Positions 50,561 through 61,446 of a DNA stretch of 64,000 nucleotides are shown here, piece by piece; within the stretch, counting starts at the first letter, position 1, and each line of letters opens with the position of its first letter. A program made the position numbers and the translations under genes. The notes beneath the pieces were generated by a model, which saw only the letters and a list, made by a program, of their open reading frames with translations, made no database searches and was not told the origin of the DNA. The DNA comes from Coffea arabica (Eukaryota; Streptophyta; Magnoliopsida; Gentianales; Rubiaceae): positions 12,856,466-12,920,465 of the forward strand of contig NC_092322.1 of NCBI RefSeq assembly GCF_036785885.1. Reading direction: 5' to 3'.

Positions 50561-50954
50561 AACGAATCTTCTGTCTCACTTCCTATACCACTCTCTGTCT
50601 TATTTTTTATTATATTACTATTTCTCCTTCATAAACATCATGTTTTATTTCTTTTTTATTTTCTTAAAATCTAATAACTATTAACTGAGTAATACACAAA
50701 ATTTAGCAAACTCAAAAAATCAAAATGCATAAAAAATGAGATTTTTTTAATGAATTTTTGACTGTATTTTTTAATTTTTTATTATACATTGCTTTTTTAA
50801 GGTTGTTTTATTTATTTATTTTTACTCAGTTAATAGTTATTGGATCCTAAGATAACAAAAAAAATTAAAATATGATATTTATGAAGGAGAGATAGTAATA
50901 TAATAAAAAGTGGGACAGAAATTGATACAGGAAGTGGGACAAAAGATCCGTTGT
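50561..50954. mobile_element. Foldback MITE 1 (long inverted arms)
   Basis: The left arm (50561-50693) and right arm (50824-50954) are inverted copies over about 130 bases. Shared strings include TTTTTATTATATTACTAT, CTCCTTCATAAA and TAATAACTATTAACTGAGT. The AT-rich loop is about 130 bp. There is no coding capacity; the open frame that covers it is a by-product. Confidence 0.8.
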
Positions 50955-51292
50955 ACCTCCTGTGCAAGTTTTATTGACGATAAGAAATCTGGGAGAAAGT
51001 GGGAAGTTAGTGATGCACGTTAAGTTGTACGTATAAATCATCGAAACAAGGCATCAACTTCTCATACACTTCAAGTGCTCGACATTTTTCCTTCCTCGCT
51101 CCACATGATTCCATTTTTAGTTAAACTGATATAGATTTCATGTAGAGCAAGTCTAAGAGATTCACTCAAATTGAGCTGTGTGTCCGACCTCTAACGATGA
51201 TCCATGCAAATATTACAAAATCTTTGTAAACACATCCCATCTTTAGTACTTTTGACCTCATTCACATAAATAGACGTGTGAACAAAATCGCA

Positions 51293-51670
51293 AAAGATTT
51301 TCAGTTTCACTTCTTCTACTATTTTCTATTCCAATATCTATTAGGTCGATATATATCCTTCATGAACACCCTATTTTAATTCTTTTTCTTGTCTCTTTAA
51401 CTTCTAAAACTACTAACACAATAAAAGATCATTGACTAAAAAACAAAATTCAACTAAAAAAATGTGTTTTTAATGAATATTCTTTTTTTTTTGTTGTACA
51501 TTTTTATCAAGTCTATTTTTTCTTTTGTATTCTACCCTATAAGTAATAGTTGAAACTTAAAGGGATAAGAAAAAGAATTAAAATGAGACGTTCGTGAAAG
51601 ATATATGGCAATTTGATTTAATAGATGTTGGAACAGGAAATAGTATAGGAAGCAGGATAGAAGATCCTCT
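51293..51670. mobile_element. Foldback MITE 2, related to 50561-50954
   Basis: The arms at about 51296-51415 and 51535-51668 are inverted copies (TATTTTAATTCTTTTTCTTG at the left; CATTTTAATTCTTTTTCTTA as the complement of the right). The outer ends resemble those of the first element (GATCTTCT, then CTTCCTATAC). Confidence 0.7.
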
Positions 51671-52446
51671 ACAAAATGGAACGTTACTATCAAAATTTAA
51701 TAAAAGAAGGCAAACAAAGCTATATAAGGTTTTAATAAAAGCGGGGCAAAAAGGGTATGTCACACTATGCTCTTTGGTAGCATCACACTCTTAGTTTGCC
51801 TCTGAAGGGTTCGTGGTTTTTTTCTTAATCACTAGCTTCATGTAAGGTAAAAATGCAGCTTAAATCAGATATGTTGTTATTTTTGGATATCCTTCTTCCC
51901 TCGTCCATCTTCTTCTTCTTACACTCATCAATTGGCTGTACCCTTCTCCCACTTTTATTCTGATTTTCCGACATCCTCTTATTCCTGCTTTTCTTCTCTT
52001 AGCGGATCCTAGTTTATGTAAATAAATTTCATGAATCAAATGATGATAGAAAATGGTTAATTTTGTCAAAGCACTTAGGATTAAACTGGAAGGAAATAGT
52101 CTGCCATTGACCAATTAATGGCAAAGAAAAAACAACGCTTATAGTTTCATGTATCCAAAATGACTTGAGTTTATTCAATATTTATTAGGTCAATGTCAGC
52201 CATATCAACCTCAAGAACAGGTTATGTCGTAGGTAGGGGTGAAAAAATGATTGCAGAAGAATGTACCATGGGAGAGGGGGTGGTGGTATCAGGTACGAGG
52301 AAGGGAATCAAGAAGGAAGATGGTTGTTAAGGATGTTCTGCAGTTCTTCAATAATCTCATCATTTAGTTCCCTTATGTAAGAGCACAGCACACTCAAGTT
52401 ACAAGAACTGAAAACATATGACCTAAATATGTTTATGACTCTATTT
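51671..52446. other. Intergenic DNA between MITE 2 and a SINE
   Basis: No gene, repeat or RNA is recognisable here. Confidence 0.5.
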
Positions 52447-52461
52447 GATAAGTAGTTATCA

Positions 52462-52720
52462 AACCACTGGGCCTTTGGCTCAGTGGCCACCACCTACTTG
52501 GTGGGGTGGGAGGCAAGGGTTTGAATTTTATCTCCCATAAAAAATGTCACATTTCTGTGACTTGTCTCTAAAAAAATTCAGGCGGATGTGCTGTGCACCC
52601 ACCGTCTGGTCCGATGGTAGTTCAGTCCCCTCCGGCTTATTCTTAGATCTTCTTAGACCCGCTCCCTTCCCCTTAGTATAGGATAGATTAGGTTTATCGT
52701 TTTTGGCAAAAAAAAAAAAA
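52462..52720 (+). mobile_element. Full-length tRNA-derived SINE, 259 bp
   Basis: The perfect 15-bp target duplication GATAAGTAGTTATCA lies at 52447-52461 and 52721-52735. The head has box A-like TTTGGCTCAGTGGCCACC and box B-like AGGGTTTGAATTTTATCTC. A non-tRNA body shared with the SINE at 37866 follows, and the 3' end is TTATCGTTTTTGGC plus A12-13. The intact duplication points to a recent insertion. Confidence 0.92.
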
Positions 52721-52878
52721 GATAAGTAGTTATCAGAAAAACGATTGGACATTTACATATATAGTTGTCATTTTATCTTTTTGCGCGCACACACACACGT
52801 ACACAAGTTTAAAAAAAATTTTGGCAAAGAAAGGTCAGGATTATGCAATAAACGACAATAAAAGAGAAAAAAAGGGAT

Positions 52879-54237
52879 TGATAGGGTGTTAATTGTTGAT
52901 TATTTTATTATTAATTTTCTTTTTTATCCTTGTCAAATATTGCTTAATTGTTAATATATATTTATATTTGATATTTGGATCTCATTTCAGGAATGGAGCA
53001 GAAAAGTACACAAAAGAAAATAAAAAAGAAAAAAAAGAGCGAGACCATCTGAAGGATAAAACAGTTTCACACGCTAGAACCTCCAACAGAGCTACAAGTC
53101 GGCCCCATATGGTGCTACAAGGAAGCCTTTTTCGGTTGCTTATATGTGGACTTTAGTATTAGGTAGATGACTTGTACGGAGAGTCTTTGACTAGCAAGAG
53201 GAAACTAGAAAAGTGGAATTGGCAGGGGCTTTCCTCTTGTACTTGGACTCCCAATTTGCTCGCGGGACCACTGGAGATAGCATTAGTCATTTTTTGGCTT
53301 TAAAAACAAGGACAAGCGTACAAAGGCGGGTGATCAATAGTTTTTATCATTAGTTCTTATCGAAACTTTTAGCATAGTTTTAGTTTTCTATTCTTTCTTA
53401 ATTCCTTTGATGGCCTGGATCTCAATTAAATTATTTGGAGATTTTCTCATGAGGCGTGGCTAAGTTTTTCATATAGTCGAAGGCCAACTTGAAGGCGTGG
53501 TTCCAAATATCTGTGAGATCGAATTAATTTTATTTATCTCTTTTATTCATTGGTATTTGTACGTTTTCTGATTTAATTGCTTATGCTTGTTATGTTATTT
53601 GAATGTCAAGGGCCCGATATTCGAATTAACCTAATAATCTAATGCCAAATTAATTGATTGAATCCGTAATTATTCAATTGATTAATACCAGTGGCGACTA
53701 GCGTGATTGGTTTCATGTTAGGGAAACGTATGATCTAATTTAAACAAACGTCGTAACGTGTTTGTTGATTAGGATTGAGATTTTCTAATTATTAATGCAA
53801 TCGAGTAATTAAATCCTATGGTCGTACTTAGGATTATTTCTTGGTTAGAGAAATAGTTAACGGTCGTACCTTAACTATCGAGAAATTAAGGAAAGACTGG
53901 TTGTTCATTGCGTGTATGACAACTATAACCAATTTAGTAATGAATAATTGAATTATCTTTGCATCGATGATCAGTTGAATGGACCGTGTCTGAAAAGTTA
54001 CACCTTTGGCTAGAGTCATATTGGTTATTGATTAATTTTTATTTATTTCTATTAGTTGTTTTATTAGTTAGTTAATTAGTTATTTTATATTCTCCAAAAA
54101 AAATCCCCATACTTTGGACTTTAAAAGAAACGAATTATCCCCAATCCCTGTGGATTCGACCCTACTCACCGCTATATACAAATTTTGTATTTTTCTTGAG
54201 TAGGTAATTATTATTGTACAAGCTCGACAACCTGTCA
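52879..54237 (+). mobile_element. Solo LTR, Ty3-gypsy-like, 1359 bp
   Basis: The ends are TGATAGG and CCTGTCA, an imperfect inverted pair. Flanking pentamers are GGGAT (52874-52878) and AGGAT (54238-54242), a target duplication with one mismatch. Near the right end is TCCCTGTGGATTCGACCCTA followed by CGCTATATACA, wording typical of the 3' part of plant Ty3-gypsy (Tat/Athila-type) LTRs. No primer-binding site, gag-pol frame or second LTR follows. Confidence 0.75.
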
Positions 54238-54242
54238 AGGAT

Positions 54243-54888
54243 CAAGTGGCCAGGTATTGTAAATTAAATTTGAACCTTTGCATCTTATTTATAGCTACAA
54301 TCAAATGAATTAATAACCTTTTTAGTTTTCCACAGTAGTAATTTTTATTTTTACCAATAACTTAGATTGATGGGATCCTCAGCCATCCTTTTGACGTGAC
54401 ATGTCTCAAATCTCAAACCCTGCCATGTGAATATGTGATGGGCGGCTATTATATCTGTGACTCCATACTACACCGTGTTGGGTTGGAGACAGAGAAGGTT
54501 ATTATTAGATAAATCGTCTTGAACAGTATAATATTTTTTTAAATATTTTATAATTTTAGATGAATTATTTGTATATGTTTATGACAGAAGCGTGATATTT
54601 TATTATTATTTATATGAATTTTATATATAATAATTACATTTTTATTGTAAAATTTTACAAGTGACTCGGATTATATTCTAATCAAATTAAAAAATTATTA
54701 CATCATTCAGCAGCGCGGTTGTTGTCCTCCGTGCTCCTGATCCCAGGGGACCATGCCAGCAAACTCCCAGCTCAGACTCGTTAAAACGGCAGATTCCGAT
54801 GAGAAAGAGACAAATTATTGCAATTACTGCACATTACCGATCAATTCCAGAGATGGTCTTTTCCAGCACAAGTTTAATACGATCAAGT
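54243..54888. other. Intergenic DNA
   Basis: It is AT-rich except for a GC-richer block at about 54710-54790 (TGATCCCAGGGGACCATGCC). That block has no reading frame or RNA that I recognise. Confidence 0.45.
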
Positions 54889-54902
54889 GATCTTGGCCCA
54901 AG

Positions 54903-54939
54903 AAAATTATCGTTTCGAACAAAAAAAAAAAAAAAAAAG
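54903..54939 (+). mobile_element. Minimal retroposon: 5'-truncated SINE tail
   Basis: About 18 bases containing TTATCGTTTCGAAC are followed by A18. The insert sits between two perfect copies of GATCTTGGCCCAAG (54889-54902 and 54940-54953). The body resembles the last bases of the SINE at 52462 (TTATCGTTTTTGGC plus A-run). Confidence 0.75.
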
Positions 54940-54954
54940 GATCTTGGCCCAAGA

Positions 54955-56642
54955 TGTTCATGCTTTTAATCTGACTTGCTCTTATCTAACACTATTTGTA
55001 GCATTTTCCAAATCAATAAGGGTGATAAAAAAGCCAATAAATGGAAAAAAAAAAATCTAAAACTAAAGAGAGATTTTAATTGGAAAAAGGGAAAAACAAT
55101 GGTTTTTATTCGAACAAACAGAAGAAGGCTTTTGTAGTTACCCTTTTGTGGTAGATATAGAATATTTATTTCCTTATTTATAAAGAACAAGAAAATAGGA
55201 GCTGAATTTATGGCTTTTGTGCTCGAAGATGAATCAACAATTTTAGAGATTATTTTCAAGTGTCCTCAACAAACAGTCTATTATTACTCATCGATCCACA
55301 TTGATAGATGCAAATTTTTTTTTTTGAGGAAGATCAATTTAGTTGATTTTAGAAATTCATTTACAATTCCAAAAATTTTTAATTAATAGTTTAAGGGTCT
55401 GTCTAACGTGTACCAATTGGGCACTTTTTAAGATGTAACTCAGGTGTTAATTTTTTTGAATAGTAAACTTAATTAAAAAAGTGTATAAATATAAGAACAG
55501 ATAATAATTGTTACTTTGTTAGTGTGTGTATTCATATAGTAGATAGGCATGCTTAAAGTGCATTAACGAGCGTCTATTGGACACCGTTTAAAAAATTCTT
55601 AGTTTAATTTTGGTTGGCTCGCCAAATATTCAAGAGTCGGTAATGGAACTAGGCACATAATGAAAGTCCAAGCTAATCACTGTTGGCCCAACGATATATC
55701 TTTATGGTGTTGAATGTCTGATTATGAATGTTCATCATTATGTTGCCAAATTAGGATTGCATTTGAAATTGTGGGGCAACATTTGTTCTCTTTCAAAGTA
55801 CTAGTATTTATTGGAGTTTGTTCTTACTTCTTAATCAAGAGGATGGATAAGTCAATCTATTAATTAGATAAGCTCCCATTTGCAATTAAATATTCCAAAA
55901 ATTGCTTTTAGAAATTTGTCAAACATGTCCATTTTGTACTACATTTTTTTATTATATATAGGCACATCCAAAAAAAAAAAAAATTACAATGATATCTTTC
56001 TCCCATATTTTAGTAGCCATGATTTGACCAGCAACTCAAAAATTTTTAAAGTGAATTTCAAATTGCGATACATAATTTTAACACAACTAACACGTACAAA
56101 TCTTTGTCGAAAGCACCTAATTATCACATTTTTTGTTAGTGCAAAAAAGTACATGGAAACCCTTTTTTTTAAAAAAAAAAAAAAAATTTACATGTAGCTG
56201 GTGATTCCAATCCATTGAAAAACTTTGTACACCTCCCATGGAAAACTAGCTAGCCCAAGCATGAGACTATGCATGCAGGCTTCTTGCCCTATTGACTCGA
56301 CTCAGTCGAGGAGACAAGACTTTTAAATGTGTTATGAGTTGTATGTATCAAACAGAAAATTAAACCTCCTATAAGGAGAAAACTTTAATAATATCTTCCT
56401 ACTGACCAACAATTTTGGCTAAACAAAATTAAAGATAGCCCGTGGGAGGACTTGATTAAAGTGGTCCACAACAATAAAGAGTTGTTGAACATTATTCCAT
56501 CATTAATCCATCTAATTAATTTGCAAGTCTCGTCACTTCCAAAAATTTGTACCAATAAAGGATATAAACTATTTTGCAATGTTCCCATCATAAAAGATGT
56601 TGAAACGTACCATTATTGATGAAGGATCCCTAATTGAAAACT
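54955..56642. other. AT-rich intergenic DNA
   Basis: A-runs occur at about 55970-55983 and 56169-56186. I find no gene, RNA or bounded element. Confidence 0.5.
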
Positions 56643-56645
56643 TAA

Positions 56646-58063
56646 GGGGCCGCTTGGTTCATGTTTAGGAATTGGAATTGTAATTGGAATCATTTACAAA
56701 AAATTAGTATGGGTTTTGGACAAAGGTATGATTACAAATGGGGGTGCTTGGTAAATATTGGTAAGGAATGGGTATCAAATTTAATAATCAATTTTTTACC
56801 TTTAATTTCTTTTTTCTTTTCATATCTTTCTTCTTTCTCGTTCAAATGCTTATCCCACATACCCATCCACCATATATATATTCATATATAAATATTAATT
56901 TTCTGTTTAAAATATATTTATAAATATTTATATATATATTTATATAAATATATAAATATATTTATTTATATATATTTATATAAATTTATAAATATATTTA
57001 TTTCAATTTTGTTTTATAATATGTATATTAATATATATTAATTTGTATATTTCAATTATGTATATTATATATATAAATTATAGTAATATTAATATGTATA
57101 TTTCAATTATGTATATTATATATATTATATCAATTGAAATAAATAATATATATTTATATATAAATATTTTTGTTTAAAATATATTTATATATATTTATTA
57201 ATTTATTTATATTTATATTTGTACATTTATTTATATTTATATTTATATAAATATATAAATATATTTATTTATATATTTATATAAATTTATAAATATATTT
57301 ATTTCAATTTTGTTTTATAATATGTATATTAATATATATTAATATGTATATTTCAATTATGTATATTATATATATAAATTATAGTAATATTAATATGTAT
57401 ATTTCAATTATGTATATTATTATATTATATCAAATGAAATAAATAATATATATTTATATATAAATATTTTTGTTTAAAATATATTTATATATCTTTATAA
57501 ATTTATTTATATATATTTTTATAAATATATAAATATATTTATTTCAATTTTGTTTTATAATATGTATATTTCAATTAATATTTATATTTTATTATATATA
57601 TAAATTATATTAATATTAATATGTATATTAGATATATTATATCAATTGAAATAAATATATATATTCATATATAAGTATAAATATTTATAAATATATATTT
57701 CAATTTTTTTATAATATGTATATTAATATATATATATATATTTATATATATATTAAATATATATTAATTTACATATTATAAAACAAAATTGAAATAAAAA
57801 ATATTATATATATAAATAAAAAATATTAATATATAGAAACAGAGCCAATATATATTTTAAAAAAATCCCAAAAATAATTTTTTTTTAAAGATTTTGGAAT
57901 CAAATGTGGGATTCATCAAAACCCTCCAATCTACTTGGGTATGGAGAGTGACTGATTTTTCATGAATCATTCCAAGATTTCAAAACCTATACCCATTAGC
58001 CAAGCAACAATTTTGGGATTCAATCCAATTCTTGATTCCTATACCCTCCAACCAAGCACCCCC
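56646..58063. mobile_element. PIF/Harbinger-like non-autonomous element with AT-rich core, 1418 bp
   Basis: TAA flanks both ends (56643-56645 and 58064-58066), the target duplication of PIF/Harbinger elements. Inverted ends are GGGGCCGCTTGGTT at the left and GGGGGTGCTTGGTT as the complement of the right. Subterminal parts are AATTGGAATTG-rich. The core is almost pure A/T and consists of tandem long repeats. No transposase frame is left. Confidence 0.78.
56901..57690. repeat. Three tandem AT-rich units of about 220-300 bp
   Basis: Units start at TGTTTAAAATATATTTATA near 56903, 57171 and 57471. Each contains TTTCAATTTTGTTTTATAAT followed by ATGTATATT, then ends TGAAATAAAT and a TATA-rich stretch. 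A short inverted copy of the TTTCAATTTTGTTTTATAAT block lies at about 57772-57798. Confidence 0.8.
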
Positions 58064-58066
58064 TAA

Positions 58067-59458
58067 ACACTCATTGAAGGATCCCTAATTGAAAGTATAA
58101 GTAAGTATTAGATACACGTTATAAGTAAATATGTATTGATTATGAGTTAGGACCGAACTCCCATTACACTTGAAACCCTAATATTTTTTATGAGCCAAAT
58201 ATGCGCTTTACGTTATAAAATGCAAAGCCCAAAATCCAAAGGCTCAACATACACCGTCAAGTGAATCGGATGAGTTTCAGATTCATGAATGGATTCGATC
58301 GGTTCAATTCTGATTTAATGACTTACAATTATTTTAATATTAATTTACTTGGATAAAATTAATATGTGAAAAAATAAAAGAAATATCTAGTCAAAAACCA
58401 GTTTAAAGGTCGATTCTGATTGATTATTGACCGTATTTAATTGATTCTTGATTGAATTTGATCCATTCATTTAATTTTCTAAGTTAAATACAGAACCGGA
58501 TAACGCTGATCTGCAGCTCAACGTCCAATCAAGTTAAATATAGAATCCAACCGAAACGATAACACTGATCCGCATGTCCAACGTCCAATCCAGTTTTCCA
58601 AATACTCTTCAGAACAGAGCATGCACCAACAAACACATTATTATTGGCACACTCATATGAGCAATACAAATCAGTGGTCCTTTCAGGCTATAATAAATGT
58701 GGTAGAGTTCTGTGGAGAGATTATCTCAAAGTCTCTCAACTCTCAACTCTCAACTCTCAACGACCCACACTCTACTGCAAATTTCAACAAGCTTAACTGC
58801 CAATTATGGAGAACCTTAAATGTGGAGTGGCCACCAAATGAAAGTAACAGTGCCTTATTGCAATGTGGTATGCTCCACTGTAACAGCTTGTCACCCATGT
58901 TCTACCCAAAAAAAAAAAAAAAAATCAATTCAAGATATAAATTGCACGAACTATGATCTTCAGATCAAAATAGAAAGATGTTTTGAATTTTGAAATATTT
59001 ATGACATCTATGTTTTACTCATTTACGCATTGCTTATAGAAACTCTTCCTGCTATAGCTTTGAAATTTAGATTTTGTGCATTTATCGATATACTCTTAAG
59101 CAAGAATTCGATTGGAGACAGTTGAAAACATGCCACAAATTATGTTAAAAACAATTTTTAACATGAAATCATGTTAAAAACACAATTTTTAATTATGTTA
59201 AAAACATCCTGTGCATTAGGCTATCGGATCATACATTTTGAAATTAGACGAATAGAATTATATTTTAGATACGATTGATATAATTATTATAATTTTTTTT
59301 AATGATTCGATGTACACCCCTAGATACAGCAGTATTATCCACATATTTAGTTAGTGTAGATGGACAAAACTCACTTATAACGACATTGTTACGTGAAAGA
59401 AAACAATACATCCACATTAAAACCATAATCGTACTTGTTCCGAATCTATGTATATTGT

Positions 59459-59508
<50 letters not shown>

Positions 59509-59594
59509 GAATATTTAAGCCAAATCTGACGGTTGATCGTCTGGTTGCTGCTTCCTTTCCTCTGTTAAATGTTACTTTCTACCATCGAAGCCTT
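58067..59594. other. Intergenic DNA upstream of the P450
   Basis: It includes (AACTCTC)4 at about 58736-58763 and a (TA)n tract of about 45 bases at 59462-59506. A 20-bp copy of the sequence left of the preceding element lies at 58075-58094. No gene is supported; the frame at 58621-58956 has no recognisable domain. Confidence 0.5.
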
Positions 59595-59720
59595 GTTTGG
59601 ATTGCTGTTTTCCGTCAAAAAATTACGTCGTCTTCCGTAACCACATTGCTTTGTTACTTTTTTTCCTTACATACATTAAATCGCTATAGTAATTTTTTCA
59701 TGAAAAATACAATCCAAACA
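59595..59720. mobile_element. MITE of the GTTTGGATTG family, 126 bp
   Basis: The left end GTTTGGATTGCTGTTTTCCG and the right end, inverse of GTTTGGATTGTATTTTTCAT, form clear inverted repeats. It lies about 200 bases upstream of the P450 start codon. Confidence 0.7.
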
Positions 59721-59839
59721 CAATCGAGTTTCAAATAGCGCTGTTCTGGTCCCATACACGTAATAATGGGATCAGAACAACTTCTCGTCTACAAATTGCA
59801 TGCCCCCCTTTTGGCCCATTTCTAAATTCTAACCATTGC

Positions 59840-59917
59840 ATGGCCTCTACTGATATTTCTTACTTTCTGTGCTTGAAAAATTCTTGCACCATATTGTTCA
59901 AGAATACTTCTTGCTAG
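59840..59917 (+). other. 25-codon upstream ORF before the P450
   Basis: ATG at 59840 opens a frame that starts MASTDISYF and stops at TAG 59915-59917, five bases before the P450 ATG. It may be a regulatory uORF or the displaced remnant of an older N-terminus; the sequence alone cannot tell. Confidence 0.5.
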
Positions 59918-59922
59918 CTCAA

Positions 59923-61446
59923 ATGGCCCCCAGAAGTTTTTTCAGAACTATTCTTTGGTTGATAGACAGGTGGATTTTCAGAGATAGAAATAAGCTTCCT
60001 CGGAAATTGCCATTTTTTGGGGTTCTTCCAGCTGTGCTTTTCACTTACAATAAGCTTCATGATGCCATTGTGGAGCATCTGCAGATGATTGGAAGGACAA
60101 GCTACTTGATAAAGCTCCCATGGTTTGTGAACATGGATATTGTCGGCACCGTTGATCCTGATGATGTATACCATGTAATGATCGCCAATTTCGCCAACTA
60201 TCCAAAAGGGCCTGAGATGAAACGAATATTTGATGTTTTGGGTGATGGAATATTCACCTCGGATTTCGATCCTTGGAAGAATCAGAGAAAGCTTGCTAGG
60301 TTGTTGATCAATCATCAGAGGTTCCAGAAGTTTATGGTGAAAACCAACTGGGATAAAGTTGAGCAAGGGCTGATTCCAGTTCTTGAGCATTTTGCTGAAA
60401 ATAGCCAGATTGTGGACATGCAAGATGTGTTCCAGAGATTGACTTTTGATACAACTTCAAAATTCATCACGGGTTACGATCCTGGATGCCTCGCTGTTGA
60501 TTTCCCAGAGGTCGAATTCGCCAAGGCTATGGATGAAGTTGAAGAAGCAATAGTCATGCGCTATTTCTTGCCTGAAAATGTTCTGAAGTTCCTGAGTTTT
60601 GTTGGGATTGGACGAATGAAGACAACGAGTAAAGCTTACGCAACATTGGATCAAGCAATAGCCAAGTACATCTCCATGAAGAAGGAAGAGTTGAAGAAGG
60701 GGAACAAATCCTATGAAGGTGACGACAATGGTGAAGGTTTTGATCTCTTGACTTCATATGTGAAAGAAGGTGAGCGTATGGGAATGGTATTTGATGATAA
60801 GTTCTTCAGGGACACAACTCTCAATCTTATGATTGCAGGTAGAGATACAACTAGCTCAGGTCTCACTTGGTTTTTATGGCTTGTTTCAACTCATCCGGAA
60901 GTGGAAAAGAAGATCAGAGAAGAGCTCAAAGCTTCCATATCACCATCAGGAGAAGAAGATGAAAAGTTCAGGATTTTTAAGTTTGATGAAATAAAAAATC
61001 TTGTTTATTTACATGCAGCACTGTGTGAGACATTGAGGTTATATCCACCAGTTCCTTTTCAACACAAGACACCTCATAAGCCAGACATTCTTCCAAGTGG
61101 CCTACATGTTACTCCAAAGATGAAGGTAATGTTTCCCTTGTACGCAATGGGGAGAATGGAGTCCATCTGGGGGAAAGATTGCAAGGAGTTTAAGCCAGAA
61201 AGATGGATTTCTGAACGTGGAAGGGTTAAACACGAGCCTTCCTACAAGTTCTTGGCATTCAATGCTGGACCAAGAACTTGCCTTGGGAAGGAAGTGGCAT
61301 TTACTCAAATGAAAGCTGTTGCTGCTGCAATTATTCACAACTATAATATTCAACTAGTGGAAGGTCACCCAGTTATTCCTAATGTTTCTGTCATTCTCTA
61401 CATAAAAAATGGGCTTAAGGTTAGGGTTACAAAAAGATGGAAGTAA
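59923..61446 (+). CDS. Cytochrome P450, CYP96A-like (CYP86 clan), intronless
   Basis: CYP86-clan P450s are membrane-bound monooxygenases of the endoplasmic reticulum. CYP96A members include mid-chain alkane hydroxylases of cuticular wax; the substrate here is unknown. The 507-aa product from ATG 59923 has LPRKLPFFG (hinge), GRDTTSS in the I-helix (about 305), ETLR (about 369), KPERW and the heme loop FNAGPRTCLG with its cysteine (about 446-455). All catalytic landmarks are present and there is no stop or intron, as usual for CYP96A. The frame stays open upstream to 59854 but without an ATG, so the methionine in AQMAPRSFF is the first usable start. The anchor segment (about residues 5-19, FFRTILWLIDRWIF) is short and weakly hydrophobic. 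A 25-codon upstream ORF and a MITE lie just before it. Confidence 0.93.
   Translation: MAPRSFFRTILWLIDRWIFRDRNKLPRKLPFFGVLPAVLFTYNKLHDAIVEHLQMIGRTSYLIKLPWFVNMDIVGTVDPDDVYHVMIANFANYPKGPEMKRIFDVLGDGIFTSDFDPWKNQRKLARLLINHQRFQKFMVKTNWDKVEQGLIPVLEHFAENSQIVDMQDVFQRLTFDTTSKFITGYDPGCLAVDFPEVEFAKAMDEVEEAIVMRYFLPENVLKFLSFVGIGRMKTTSKAYATLDQAIAKYISMKKEELKKGNKSYEGDDNGEGFDLLTSYVKEGERMGMVFDDKFFRDTTLNLMIAGRDTTSSGLTWFLWLVSTHPEVEKKIREELKASISPSGEEDEKFRIFKFDEIKNLVYLHAALCETLRLYPPVPFQHKTPHKPDILPSGLHVTPKMKVMFPLYAMGRMESIWGKDCKEFKPERWISERGRVKHEPSYKFLAFNAGPRTCLGKEVAFTQMKAVAAAIIHNYNIQLVEGHPVIPNVSVILYIKNGLKVRVTKRWK

Noticed and set aside
50202..50684. 160-codon plus-strand open frame
   Set aside because: Its second half lies in the left arm of a foldback MITE and its first half shows no domain.
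52893..53156. 87-codon plus-strand frame
   Set aside because: It lies wholly within the 5' part of the gypsy-like solo LTR.
59869..59925. P450 start at GTG 59869 (adds 18 residues)
   Set aside because: Plant nuclear genes need ATG in nearly all cases; the first in-frame ATG is 59923 and gives a normal CYP96-like length.
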